Part shown: piece by piece, positions 11,185 to 19,673 of the stretch | How positions within the stretch are numbered: the stretch's first letter is position 1 | Layout of the letters: each line of letters starts with the position of its first letter | Source of the DNA: Fannyhessea vaginae DSM 15829 | GTDB lineage: Bacteria; Actinomycetota; Coriobacteriia; Coriobacteriales; Atopobiaceae | NCBI RefSeq assembly: GCF_000159235.2 | Contig: NZ_ACGK02000004.1 | Span: forward strand, 50,132-114,131 | Length of the DNA stretch: 64,000 bases | Direction: 5' to 3' | Notes under the pieces: generated by a model | Told to the model about the DNA's origin: nothing | The model's database searches: none | The model's input: only the letters and a program-made list of their open reading frames with translations | Translations under genes and position numbers: made by a program

Positions 11185-12622
11185 TTGCGACTTCCTCATT
11201 CTTCACCATAATATTTGTAATTACAAATCCCATGATATAAGAAACAACCAAACCAGCACCATAAGTTAAGACCGAAGCAATAGCACCGCCTTCACCAGCA
11301 GTCATAACAAACAACGCCAGCAAGCCAGAAGGACCCCAAGTTGTAGCTGCAACGCCCAAAGCCATAACAAGCGCGCCACCAAAACCTGCACCAAGACCTG
11401 CAGAAATGAAAGGACGACCCATAGGTAAGGTAACACCATAGATTAAAGGCTCACCAATTCCTAAGAAACCAGCTGGTAAAGCACCCTTAATTACGTTGCA
11501 AATACGTTTATTGCCACCACGCTTTGCCTTAAGATAAATTGCAATTGCGGCACCAACCTGACCAGCACCAGCCATAGCAAGCGCAGGATACAAAGTAACA
11601 TAGCCAAATTGTTCAAGCTGAATAGAGTAAATGGCAACAAGACCGTGATGCATACCCATAGCAACCAAAGGAAGGAACAAGGCAGTTGAAATATAACCAG
11701 CAATGATGCGTACAGCAATTGACGAGCTCATGCAAAGCTGTTGTAATCCCATGCAAATACCCGAAGAGATAAATCCGCATAAAGGCATAACAACAAAAAT
11801 ATAAGGAATCAAGGTAACAATCAGTGTTAAAACTGGAGTAAATACGATATCCAAAGAATCGGGCATTTTAGCGCGAATAGCTTTTTCGATTTTAACAAGC
11901 AGAAATACGCCCAAAACAGCAGCTAATACACCACCACGGCCAGAACGCAAAATAGCATCCAACGGCTGAGTCTTATTAAACAAACCAACAACAGCAGAAA
12001 TATCGTTAATTGCTGGAAGACCAGTAATCATACCCAGCATACCACCCAAAATTGGAGTTCCTCCAAATTTTTCAGCAGCACGATAACCTACCCATGCCGT
12101 TAGATAAGCCAAAAATGACGTGTTAATAAGTCCTAAGAATGGAATCAACACCGAAAAGAACATGTCCGATTTCCATCCAGGATTAAGCTGCTGAATAAGA
12201 GACGAAAGACCAGCACACAAACCAGCGGCAATAACACCCGGAATAAGAGGAACAAAAATTTCGCCAAAAGTTTTAAGGATCAATCTTATGCGAGAGTCAC
12301 TTTGCTGCGACTTAACAGCTTTTTTGTTGGCTTTCCAGTCGTTATCACAAGATAAGCCTTCTTCCGAAGTTGCAATACCCATAGCAGCACAGATATCAGC
12401 GCATTTACGGCATTTACCAGGTCCAACCACAATCTCAATATAATTTGTGCGGTCGTGAACAATGCCAAGCACGCCTTCAACATTTTTAAGTGCATCCTCA
12501 TCTATTTTGGCATCATCTGCAACTTCAACACGTAAACGCGTCTGACAGTTTGTTGCCAAACGTACATTTTCTTTACCTCCCAAATGCACTAATACATTTT
12601 GTACCAGTTCCTCATTGGTCAT
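11177..12622 (-). CDS. murP: PTS MurNAc-type transporter, EIIBC (MurP-like)
   Basis: Membrane transporter that takes up and phosphorylates a sugar. Residues 1-90 are a glucose-family IIB domain with the phosphocysteine in NCQTRLRV (Cys26). From about 110 comes a IIC domain with about ten membrane segments and the sugar motif GIGEPLIYGV. No IIA domain is attached; a separate IIA gene lies at 14.7 kb. Start MTNEELVQ at 12622 has GGGAGG seven bases upstream. Genes for MurQ and MupG on both sides point to MurNAc or a MurNAc-containing disaccharide as substrate rather than glucose or sucrose. Confidence 0.87.
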   Translation of the reverse strand: MTNEELVQNVLVHLGGKENVRLATNCQTRLRVEVADDAKIDEDALKNVEGVLGIVHDRTNYIEIVVGPGKCRKCADICAAMGIATSEEGLSCDNDWKANKKAVKSQQSDSRIRLILKTFGEIFVPLIPGVIAAGLCAGLSSLIQQLNPGWKSDMFFSVLIPFLGLINTSFLAYLTAWVGYRAAEKFGGTPILGGMLGMITGLPAINDISAVVGLFNKTQPLDAILRSGRGGVLAAVLGVFLLVKIEKAIRAKMPDSLDIVFTPVLTLIVTLIPYIFVVMPLCGFISSGICMGLQQLCMSSSIAVRIIAGYISTALFLPLVAMGMHHGLVAIYSIQLEQFGYVTLYPALAMAGAGQVGAAIAIYLKAKRGGNKRICNVIKGALPAGFLGIGEPLIYGVTLPMGRPFISAGLGAGFGGALVMALGVAATTWGPSGLLALFVMTAGEGGAIASVLTYGAGLVVSYIMGFVITNIMVKNEEVANA

Positions 12623-12724
12623 GGTAGCCTCCCTTTCGTGAGCTTTACACTCTTTAATACCCTTATCACCCAATAATGCAAACACTCTATAGTAGGTATG
12701 CATAAGCGTTTGCAACTGATCAAG

Positions 12725-13636
12725 CTATGCTTGCGCAAGAGCTTCTCGAACATGTCCATGCGCACGTGAAAGTTTTTCTTCTGCTTGTGCGCGTGTAAAT
12801 GAACCCAAAATCATCACGATCGCCAACTTACAGCTGCCTTGTGCTTCTTGAAGAGCGCGAGCAGCGGTCTGGCTATCAACACCAGTAGCTTCGGTAACAA
12901 TGTGATTGGCTCTAACTTTAAGTTTTTCGTTACTTTGTAAAACATCTACCATAAGGTTTTGATATGCTTTTCCAGACAAAATCATAGCTGTGGTAGAAAT
13001 CATATTGAGCACAAGCTTTTGAGCAGTTCCCGATTTTAGGCGCGTTGAGCCCGTAAGAACTTCTGGCCCTACAACTGCCTCAATTGCAACATCAACAAGA
13101 CGCGAGATTTCACAATCTTTGTTGCAGGTAATTGAAGCTGTAAAACATCCCTGTTGGCGAGCGTACGTAAGACCGCCAATAACGTAGGGAGTACGTCCGC
13201 TTGCCGCAAGACCAACAACTATATCGTCCGAGGTAAGATTGCGATTTTTAAGATCTAAAGCACCCAACTCTCGTGAATCTTCGGCGCCTTCTACCGCATC
13301 GATAAGAGCCGATTCCCCACCTGCGATAAGGCCGATAACAACATCTTTTGTAACACCAAATGTTGGAGGGCACTCAGCTGCATCCAATACACCGAGCCTT
13401 CCGCTTGTTCCTGCTCCCATGTAAAAAATGCGATGATGTGAACTTATGGCCGTAGCACCACGTTGCGCAACTAAAGCGATTTTTTCAAGTTCAGGACGAA
13501 TTGCCTGAGGAACGCGCGCATCTTCTTCGTTCATAATGGACGCAATCTGCAAAGCACTCATTTGATCAAGTTCCATTGTCCGAGGATTACGCGTTTCGGT
13601 TGTCATAGTGTCTAACTGTATGTCCACGTCATGCAT
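12725..13636 (-). CDS. murQ: N-acetylmuramic acid 6-phosphate etherase MurQ
   Basis: SIS-domain lyase that removes D-lactate from MurNAc-6P to give GlcNAc-6P. TTETRNP near the start, GAGTSGRLGVLDAAECPP near residue 73 with the catalytic Glu, and the loop AVEGAEDS near 112 with the second conserved Glu are diagnostic. LASGRTPYVIGG is the SIS phosphosugar loop and the tail has a UBA-like helix. Length 303 is normal. ATG at 13636 is directly next to its purine-rich site, so GTG at 13627, with AAGG at better spacing, is a realistic alternative start. First gene of the minus-strand MurNAc operon. Confidence 0.94.
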   Translation of the reverse strand: MHDVDIQLDTMTTETRNPRTMELDQMSALQIASIMNEEDARVPQAIRPELEKIALVAQRGATAISSHHRIFYMGAGTSGRLGVLDAAECPPTFGVTKDVVIGLIAGGESALIDAVEGAEDSRELGALDLKNRNLTSDDIVVGLAASGRTPYVIGGLTYARQQGCFTASITCNKDCEISRLVDVAIEAVVGPEVLTGSTRLKSGTAQKLVLNMISTTAMILSGKAYQNLMVDVLQSNEKLKVRANHIVTEATGVDSQTAARALQEAQGSCKLAIVMILGSFTRAQAEEKLSRAHGHVREALAQA

Positions 13637-13749
13637 CCTTTCAAAAAATTATGTGCTGACGTACTTGGCGTAATAAATGATTGTGCGTAATAAGTATTGC
13701 GCCCATAAATAGCACCGCACGCTTTCCTTGCTTTAAGTGTATTAAGACT

Positions 13750-13795
13750 TCACTTTATTTCAAGATTTGCGCGCAAGCGTGAAACTTTATTTCAA
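13750..13795. promoter_or_regulatory. Paired operator-like repeats between murQ and the RpiR regulator
   Basis: The 11-mer CTTTATTTCAA occurs twice, at 13753-13763 and 13785-13795, exactly 32 bases (about three helical turns) apart. The right copy is part of a palindrome, TGAAA-CTTTA-TTTCA (13780-13794). The TGAAA-N5-TTTCA form fits operators of RpiR-family regulators. The position between divergent murQ and the regulator gene suggests autoregulation and control of both arms. Binding is inferred, not shown. Confidence 0.6.
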
Positions 13796-13879
13796 CTTAT
13801 GATTTTTCGGACTTTAAATTGTGCAGCACCAATAAGGCGTGATACGATTACGATTATAAGAAAGCGCAGGTAATATCCT

Positions 13880-14755
13880 ATGAAAAATATTATAATTCGT
13901 TTACGAGAAAATATTGGATTCCTAAACCCTGCAGAAAAAGCTGTGGCTCGATACGTGTTGCAATGCCCTCATGAAAGTAATCGCTTGTCGGTAAAGGCAC
14001 TTGCTGCACGCTCATTTGTATCTCCGGCTGCAGTGGTTAGAATGTGTAAGTCTATTGGCTTTGAGGGCTTTAAAGAATTTAAGACCGAACTTACTCGAGA
14101 ACTTGCAACCGAAAAGCTTATTCTTCCCCTTGATACCAAAGACATCAAACAAAACGATACGCTCGAAAGCATTATCAAAAAAATTACGCTCAAAAATATT
14201 CACTCTCTGTATGATGCGCTGCGTTTAATTGATCCAGAAACTATTGAAAAAGCCGTTGAACTTTTGCAAGCGTGCGACCGCATTTTGTTGTTTGGACTTG
14301 GTGCTTCTCTTATTGCCGCCAAAGATGCTAATCTCAAATTTTTGCGCGTAAATAAAACTTGTTTAATTAACGATGACTGGCACCTTCAGCTTATAACAGC
14401 GCGTAATAGCACTTCTCAAGACGTAGGAATAGTAATTTCATATTCAGGACAAACAGCAGAAACACTAACATGCGCCGAAATATTAAAGCACAATAATACT
14501 CCTATTATTGCGATAACACGTTGTATCGAATCGCCCATTTCAAAACTGGCCGATGTTTTGCTCTATACCACCAGTAATGAATCACTTTTTAGAAGCGCTG
14601 CAATGAGTAGCAGAATTTCGCAGCTCAACATTATTGATATCTTATATACGGCATTTGCGGTAAGCGATTACGAGAAAAACTTTACCTATTTAAGTAAAAC
14701 TCGTATTGTCAAACACATACCAAAGAACGAAAGGGAGGGAGAGCACCATGTTTAA
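13880..14755 (+). CDS. murR: RpiR/MurR-family transcriptional regulator
   Basis: Cytosolic DNA-binding regulator with an N-terminal HTH_6 domain (residues 1-77; ARSFVSPAAVVRMCKSIGF is the recognition helix region) and a C-terminal SIS sugar-phosphate-binding domain (about 120-260; GLGASLIAAKDAN and ISYSGQTAETL). It is divergent from murQ, as MurR is in other bacteria, and probably senses MurNAc-6P. Its last eight bases overlap the next gene, the PTS IIA, so the two are co-transcribed. The MurR name rests on context; sequence alone supports RpiR family. Confidence 0.85.
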   Translation: MKNIIIRLRENIGFLNPAEKAVARYVLQCPHESNRLSVKALAARSFVSPAAVVRMCKSIGFEGFKEFKTELTRELATEKLILPLDTKDIKQNDTLESIIKKITLKNIHSLYDALRLIDPETIEKAVELLQACDRILLFGLGASLIAAKDANLKFLRVNKTCLINDDWHLQLITARNSTSQDVGIVISYSGQTAETLTCAEILKHNNTPIIAITRCIESPISKLADVLLYTTSNESLFRSAAMSSRISQLNIIDILYTAFAVSDYEKNFTYLSKTRIVKHIPKNEREGEHHV

Positions 14756-15338
14756 TATGTTTAAACATTTGATTAAAACCAGCTCGTGCAAAAATCCGCT
14801 GGAGCACTCATCTGAAGTATCGCCTTGCAATGAGCACGCGTGTACACAAGCAACACCAGATGTAACACATATCAGCACTTCTCATAACAATAGCGCCGAT
14901 ATTATTGCCTGCTGTTCAGGTAGTCTCATTGATGCTGCCACGCTTCCCGATCCCGTTTTTGCACAGAAAATGCTGGGTGAAACATGTGCAATTGCTCCGT
15001 GTGAAGACACTATTACGGTGTGCTCGCCTTCCGATGGGAGCGTATCTGCTTTATTCCCAACGGGACATGCTTTTGGCATTACGCGCCCCGATGGAGTTGA
15101 GATACTTGTCCATATAGGTATCAATACGGTTGAAGCTCATGGTGAGGGTTTGCGCGTGTTGGACGTGTGCCAAGGCGATACAGTCAAAGCAGGAAAACCA
15201 ATGGTAGAAGTTGATGTTAAGAAACTTTCACAAACGTATAATATGAGCATTATGACTATTATTACCGACGCGCAACAGCAGACCATCAACTTCAAAAAGA
15301 GTGGCTCAGTAAATCAAGGAGACTCTATCGTTGCCTAG
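14748..15338 (+). CDS. PTS glucose-type EIIA protein
   Basis: Phosphocarrier that should receive phosphate from HPr and pass it to the Cys of the IIB domain of MurP. The IIA-Glc core occupies residues 65-196: PTGHAFGI and the active-site VHIGINTVEAHG (His near 121), followed by GDTVKAGKPMVEVD. It has a 60-residue Cys/Ser/Thr-rich N-terminal extension not needed for the fold. Start MFNMFKH at 14748 has a strong GGGAGGGAG site inside the end of the regulator gene. The split between a IIA here and a IIBC on the other strand fits MurP-type transporters, which lack their own IIA. Confidence 0.9.
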   Translation: MFNMFKHLIKTSSCKNPLEHSSEVSPCNEHACTQATPDVTHISTSHNNSADIIACCSGSLIDAATLPDPVFAQKMLGETCAIAPCEDTITVCSPSDGSVSALFPTGHAFGITRPDGVEILVHIGINTVEAHGEGLRVLDVCQGDTVKAGKPMVEVDVKKLSQTYNMSIMTIITDAQQQTINFKKSGSVNQGDSIVA

Positions 15339-15512
15339 AGGGGCTGCCTTACACCGTATGGGTTGGAAGCTGATTGGGAGCTGGGCTGTAGGCTGGTTGA
15401 AAGCGGTCATTTCAGACTCTGAAACTCTTTTTCACAAGCTCGCATTTTTGTTGCGAGCCATGTCCTTCTTCATATAATGAAAATTGTACATAGCGACATG
15501 TCCAATATGTAA

Positions 15513-15542
15513 AAGTCCTCTCGGTCATCCGCGGGAGGACTT
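15513..15542 (+). terminator. Hairpin between the PTS IIA and the serine hydrolase gene
   Basis: AAGTCCTC (15513-15520) pairs with GAGGACTT (15535-15542); CGG/CCG inside the loop can extend the stem. The sequence after it is only weakly T-rich (AACACATTTTT). It is probably a terminator of the murR-IIA transcript, or an RNA element in the leader of the hydrolase gene, since that start codon is 36 bases downstream. The rest of 15339-15578 holds nothing I recognise. Confidence 0.5.
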
Positions 15543-15578
15543 AACACATTTTTCATTTCATATCAAAGGAGGATATGT

Positions 15579-17651
15579 ATGAATACCATGCACTATGTTT
15601 CTTTATCAACAATGTTCATTGCTACGATTGGTCTAGGCATTTGTGGCTGTTCTTTGAATGCTCCAGTCTCTCAAACACAACAAGCAGAACAGGCAAATGT
15701 CACTCAAGAAGAACTACCACAAGGAACATGGCAAGCCGACATTACATTTCCTGATTGGCAAAAATCAGTAGATGACACACTTGCGCTTAACAGCATGTAT
15801 TCTTTTAAAGGTTTCAAAGATCAAGGAGTAATATATGTAGAGCCCTCTGAGGATATTGCGCATTTTGAACTTTTTGTAAACAATAAAAAAATAAGTACAG
15901 ACAATATAAAAGCTGGCGAAACCAACAAAATTGATATTTCAGATAAAACGATCGACGGAATAAATACCTTACAAATAACTGGAATATCCCCTAATGATAA
16001 AAATAGCACCGTTAAAGTACACATACCCTATCCTACCGTTCTCACAGGTTATGCACCAGAAGACGTGGGAATTGAACCATCTGTTTTTGATACTATATCC
16101 GACATAGTTATATCTGATATTAACCATGGGTTTACTTCTGCTCAAATGGCAGTAATTAAAGACGGAAAACTCATTTATCAAAATGCATGGGGAAAAACAG
16201 ACTCATACAACCAAGATGGCACAGCAAACACAACAGCACCAGATGTTACCAATGACACGCTTTATGACTTAGCGTCTAACACCAAAATGTATGCAGTAAA
16301 TTATGCAATTCAATACTTAGTAACACACGATAAGTTTAACCTTGATTCAAAAATTGTTGATATCATAGGACAAAAGTTTGCCGATGATACAATCAACATC
16401 ACCTACAAAAAAGGTGAAAATCCAAGCTTAGAGGATAACAAGAAGTGGAAACAAGAACTTACGGTTCGCGATATTTTAAGACACCAAGCCGGTTTTCCTG
16501 CAGATCCTCAATATCACAATGATGCTTTTGACCAAAGCGAACAGAAACCAAATCCAGCCGTCACTAACGTACTCTACTCTGGTTCTGACGGAACGTCTGA
16601 GACAAAACAAAAGACCCTTGAATCCATTTGCAAAACACCGCTCATGTATAAACCAGGAACAAAAACCGTTTATTCAGATGTTGACTACATGCTGTTAGGG
16701 CTTATCGTAGAAAAAACAACTGGTCAAAACCTAAATGATTTTCTCTCAACAATTTTTTGGAAACCAATGGATCTCACGCACATAACATATAATCCTCTTG
16801 AACACGGATTTTCACCCGATGATTGTGCAGCAACCGAGCTCAATGGAAATACGCGTGATGGAGCTATTAAATTTAGTGGTGTGCGTACCAAAACATTGCA
16901 AGGTCAAGTTCATGATGAAAAAGCATTTTACGCTATGGGTGGTATAAGCGGTCATGCAGGCTTATTTGCAAACGCAACTGATTTAGCAAAACTAGCAAAT
17001 GTAATGCTCACAGGTGGTTGGGATACTCATAAATTCTTCTCACAAGACGCCATTGATACATTTACCGCACCCAAAAAAGAAGACGCTGCAAGTGCAAGGT
17101 GGGGTTTAGGTTGGTGGCGAGAAGCAAGCAATAGCCGTGCATGGTATTTTGGCACGCAGTCCAGCTCGAATACCATAGGTCATCAAGGTTGGACAGGAAC
17201 ACTAACCATGATTAATCCCGAACAAAATCTTGTAGTGGTCTTTCTAACTAATAAGATTAATTCACCAGTTACGAATAAAGAAAAGAATCCAAACAGCTTC
17301 AACGGTAATAATTATGTAAGCTCTACACTGGGTGTAGTTCCTGAATTATTACAAATGGGCTTTTCAACCAATAAGACAGATTTGCAAAAAACAATGGGCT
17401 CATTATTGCCTGAAATGGCGCAAGATAAAAGTAAATTGTTAGCAAAAGCTGAAGAAAAGGAAAGTCTCGATGCGTCACATCCACTTGTCCAAAGTACCTA
17501 TGCCGTTTATGAAGCCATGGTTGCTCATGTAGAAAAAACAAAAGATAAGGAAGAGCTTGATTTATGCACCAAGACCCTAGAGAATTTAAACACTGATAGA
17601 GATTCGGATGAATATCAGGCTTTGAGCGATAGGTTGTCACACCTTAAATAA
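15579..17651 (+). CDS. Lipoprotein serine hydrolase (beta-lactamase/PBP4*-like)
   Basis: Extracytoplasmic lipoprotein: signal peptide with lipobox GICGC, predicted lipidated Cys near residue 24. Residues 45-155 form a beta-rich N-terminal domain. A class C beta-lactamase-like domain follows (about 165-590) with SNTK (Ser-x-x-Lys) near 232, YSD near 365 in place of Tyr-x-Asn, and HQG (KTG equivalent) near 531. The last 100 residues are helical. In Bacillus the MurNAc cluster also includes a beta-lactamase-like protein, so a role in trimming wall fragments outside the cell is plausible, but it could be an esterase or a D-Ala peptidase. AAGGAGG precedes the ATG. Confidence 0.82.
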   Translation: MNTMHYVSLSTMFIATIGLGICGCSLNAPVSQTQQAEQANVTQEELPQGTWQADITFPDWQKSVDDTLALNSMYSFKGFKDQGVIYVEPSEDIAHFELFVNNKKISTDNIKAGETNKIDISDKTIDGINTLQITGISPNDKNSTVKVHIPYPTVLTGYAPEDVGIEPSVFDTISDIVISDINHGFTSAQMAVIKDGKLIYQNAWGKTDSYNQDGTANTTAPDVTNDTLYDLASNTKMYAVNYAIQYLVTHDKFNLDSKIVDIIGQKFADDTINITYKKGENPSLEDNKKWKQELTVRDILRHQAGFPADPQYHNDAFDQSEQKPNPAVTNVLYSGSDGTSETKQKTLESICKTPLMYKPGTKTVYSDVDYMLLGLIVEKTTGQNLNDFLSTIFWKPMDLTHITYNPLEHGFSPDDCAATELNGNTRDGAIKFSGVRTKTLQGQVHDEKAFYAMGGISGHAGLFANATDLAKLANVMLTGGWDTHKFFSQDAIDTFTAPKKEDAASARWGLGWWREASNSRAWYFGTQSSSNTIGHQGWTGTLTMINPEQNLVVVFLTNKINSPVTNKEKNPNSFNGNNYVSSTLGVVPELLQMGFSTNKTDLQKTMGSLLPEMAQDKSKLLAKAEEKESLDASHPLVQSTYAVYEAMVAHVEKTKDKEELDLCTKTLENLNTDRDSDEYQALSDRLSHLK

Positions 17652-17722
17652 GCTTGATATATGCAGCAGAACCGCAAAATCGAGTCTATGCCCCGTCTTC
17701 TCTCATAAGGCACCGCAAAAAC

Positions 17723-17760
17723 TGTGCCCCCTTACAAGATGATTTGTGTAAGGGGGCACA
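17723..17760. terminator. Strong 14-bp inverted repeat between convergent transcripts
   Basis: TGTGCCCCCTTACA (17723-17736) is perfectly matched by TGTAAGGGGGCACA (17747-17760) around a 10-base loop. It lies after the serine hydrolase gene (plus) and after the tRNA-Pro unit (minus), so it probably ends both transcripts. No long T run follows on the plus strand; read on the minus strand a run containing TTTT follows (ATGGTTTTAT). Confidence 0.65.
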
Positions 17761-17817
17761 TAAAACCATATAAGTTGTTTATAGCTTTTGTTCGCCCATA
17801 AACGCACAAGTTAACAA

Positions 17818-17904
17818 TTACTTGGTATTTTTACAAGCTTTCTTTTTACGCTTAATGCCAAAAGCGCCGCTCACTACCGCACATGCACCTATTATCTTAC
17901 GGGG
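17818..17904 (-). pseudogene. Possible 3' remnant of an LPXTG-type surface-protein gene
   Basis: Directly behind the tRNA-Pro, on the same strand, an open frame without a start codon ends with a hydrophobic stretch IIGACAVVSGAFGI followed by KRKKKACKNTK and a stop. A membrane segment then a basic tail is the layout of the end of a sortase sorting signal, but no LPXTG motif or body of the gene remains. It may be the last trace of a surface-protein gene lost by deletion next to the tRNA. The fragment is short, so chance is possible. Confidence 0.3.
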
Positions 17905-17913
17905 AGAAAAAAA

Positions 17914-17990
<77 letters not shown>

Positions 17991-18048
17991 ACAAAACAAA
18001 ACACATGATACAACACGCTAAAGGGGCTGCACATGCGTGCTTACTGTA

Positions 18049-19053
18049 TCAAAAAACGTGATTTAATCCAAGTGTCTTAGTAGAATATACCCACCAATTC
18101 CGCATTTTGGAAGCTTTTAGAGCAATTTCATCACAAATAGCAGAACTTTGAGCAAATGCAAAAACAGCACTTCCCGAACCCGTTACACAAGGATGAGAAA
18201 TACCTTGCTGCGTGCGCAGCCATGCCAAAACTTCGCGAATATCCGCAACTTGCTGGATAACGGCCTCGGCCAAGTTATTGTATAAAAGTCCATTAAGTGC
18301 TAAAACATCGCCCACACGTAAAGCCTGAATGATCCTATCGGGCGATTGAGGCATAAACGATTGTATTCCTGCCTCTGGATTTAACCTTTGCTTTAACTCT
18401 GCCCCGAGCTCTGACCTTGGCTTTAACTCTGTCTCTACCCCAGTCTGAACATGTTCGTCAAAAAGACGATATGCAACAGGAGTACTCACTCCTGCCTGAG
18501 GGCGAACAATAACGCAGGGAATCGAAGGTACATGTTCAAAAGATTCTTGCAGCGTTGCTCCAACACCGTTTAAGTACGCAGGAATGGGATGTAAAAAGAA
18601 GGCAACATCTGCACCAATAGATTGAGCCACACGCACCACGCGCGCGTCAAGAGCATCTATCCCCCAAAATTTGCACAGCAACTTTATAGTGGTGGCTGCG
18701 TCTGAACTTGAGCCGCCCAACCCAGCTTGCGCTGGAATATGTTTTTGTATGGTTACGGTATATGCTGGCTGTTTATGAAATGTTTGGCACATAGCTTCAA
18801 GCGCGCGAAACGCCGTGTTATCCTTCATGGCAACATCGGGGCCTGCATCCATGACAACCGTATTTTGTTGAGCGCGCTCGTTATAGCTAAGCGTTACCGT
18901 ATCCGCCAGCTCAAGCGCAGCCATAACCGAGTCGGCACGATGGTACCCACTTTCGCCAACGTTATGCGGATATATTCCTAAGTGAAGATTGATTTTTGCG
19001 TAAGCAGGCGCAGCGTCTTGATACGATGCGCAACAAGTCACCGAATTATTCAT
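18049..19053 (-). CDS. ispE: 4-diphosphocytidyl-2-C-methyl-D-erythritol kinase IspE
   Basis: GHMP kinase of the MEP isoprenoid pathway, which phosphorylates CDP-methylerythritol. AYAKINLHLGI near residue 17, the ATP loop PAQAGLGGSSSDAA near 110 and VTGSGSAVFAF near 290 are the three family motifs. At 334 residues it is longer than most; the extra length is mainly an insertion near residues 205-235 with a partly repeated Glu/Leu/Lys pattern (ETELKPR, GAELKQR). It is 18 bases downstream of veg and probably shares its promoter. Confidence 0.94.
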   Translation of the reverse strand: MNNSVTCCASYQDAAPAYAKINLHLGIYPHNVGESGYHRADSVMAALELADTVTLSYNERAQQNTVVMDAGPDVAMKDNTAFRALEAMCQTFHKQPAYTVTIQKHIPAQAGLGGSSSDAATTIKLLCKFWGIDALDARVVRVAQSIGADVAFFLHPIPAYLNGVGATLQESFEHVPSIPCVIVRPQAGVSTPVAYRLFDEHVQTGVETELKPRSELGAELKQRLNPEAGIQSFMPQSPDRIIQALRVGDVLALNGLLYNNLAEAVIQQVADIREVLAWLRTQQGISHPCVTGSGSAVFAFAQSSAICDEIALKASKMRNWWVYSTKTLGLNHVF

Positions 19054-19071
19054 ACAAAACGATTACAGCGC

Positions 19072-19365
19072 CTAAAATTCTTCTACAACGCAGTCAAACA
19101 GGCGCTCTCCCGTATCGGCGTCAAAAAGCTCAACCGCGCCCGTTAGTACATCAACATATTGAAACGATTGACGTTCAACGCGACCACGACGCTCTTCGGT
19201 TTCTACTACAAACAGTGACGGGTGAACTCCTACCAGCATGCCCATACGATCGACCACACGCGATCTACCCATATTAGCTCGAACTTTAATGCGCTGCTGT
19301 TCAAGTGTTTTTAATTTTTCGCGAATATCCTCAACACGTAGACTAGAAGGTGTTAAACTATCCAT
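19072..19365 (-). CDS. veg: Veg family protein (DUF1021)
   Basis: Small cytosolic protein of about 97 residues. IREKLKTLEQQRIKVRANMGR followed by a beta-rich core and LFVVETEERRGRVERQSF matches the Veg/DUF1021 family; Bacillus Veg stimulates biofilm formation and its gene also neighbours ispE. ATG at 19365 has GGAGG five bases upstream; the GTG four codons earlier overlaps that site. A well-spaced promoter is visible about 230 bases upstream. Confidence 0.85.
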   Translation of the reverse strand: MDSLTPSSLRVEDIREKLKTLEQQRIKVRANMGRSRVVDRMGMLVGVHPSLFVVETEERRGRVERQSFQYVDVLTGAVELFDADTGERLFDCVVEEF

Positions 19366-19673
19366 ACATGCCTCCACTCAATACAGGTAGCGCTTTGGAT
19401 GTGCTGTTGTCTTAAAGAGTCGCTGTAACAAGCTTGCGTTAAGAAAACATACACACGCTAACATTAGGTGCTGCGCGTGTCTAAATAAGTACCAGATAAT
19501 GGAAATACACAAAGCTCAAAGCACCCAATCACTACATCAGGTTCTTTTTTCTTGCAACCACAATGCAAACTCGTACATAGCGACATAGCGCAAGTTAGTA
19601 TTGTATTACAGTTTATGCATTTACGCAAAAAAACCGTAGTATTACCACATAGAGCCTGTATTAACGTTGCTGC
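19366..19673 (-). other. Long leader region upstream of veg
   Basis: About 308 bases between the nagB stop and the veg start, both on the minus strand. It contains the promoter at 19600-19628 and then roughly 230 bases of untranslated leader. I saw no T-box, no known riboswitch core and no clear terminator for nagB. The 14-mer GTACATAGCGACAT at 19573-19586 also occurs in the intergenic region at 15486. Confidence 0.5.
19600..19628 (-). promoter_or_regulatory. Sigma-70-type promoter for veg-ispE
   Basis: On the minus strand TTGCGT (19623-19628) and TACAAT (19600-19605) are separated by exactly 17 bases. This is one of the best consensus promoters in the window. Transcription should begin near 19593, giving a leader of about 228 bases before the veg ATG. 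Confidence 0.7.
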
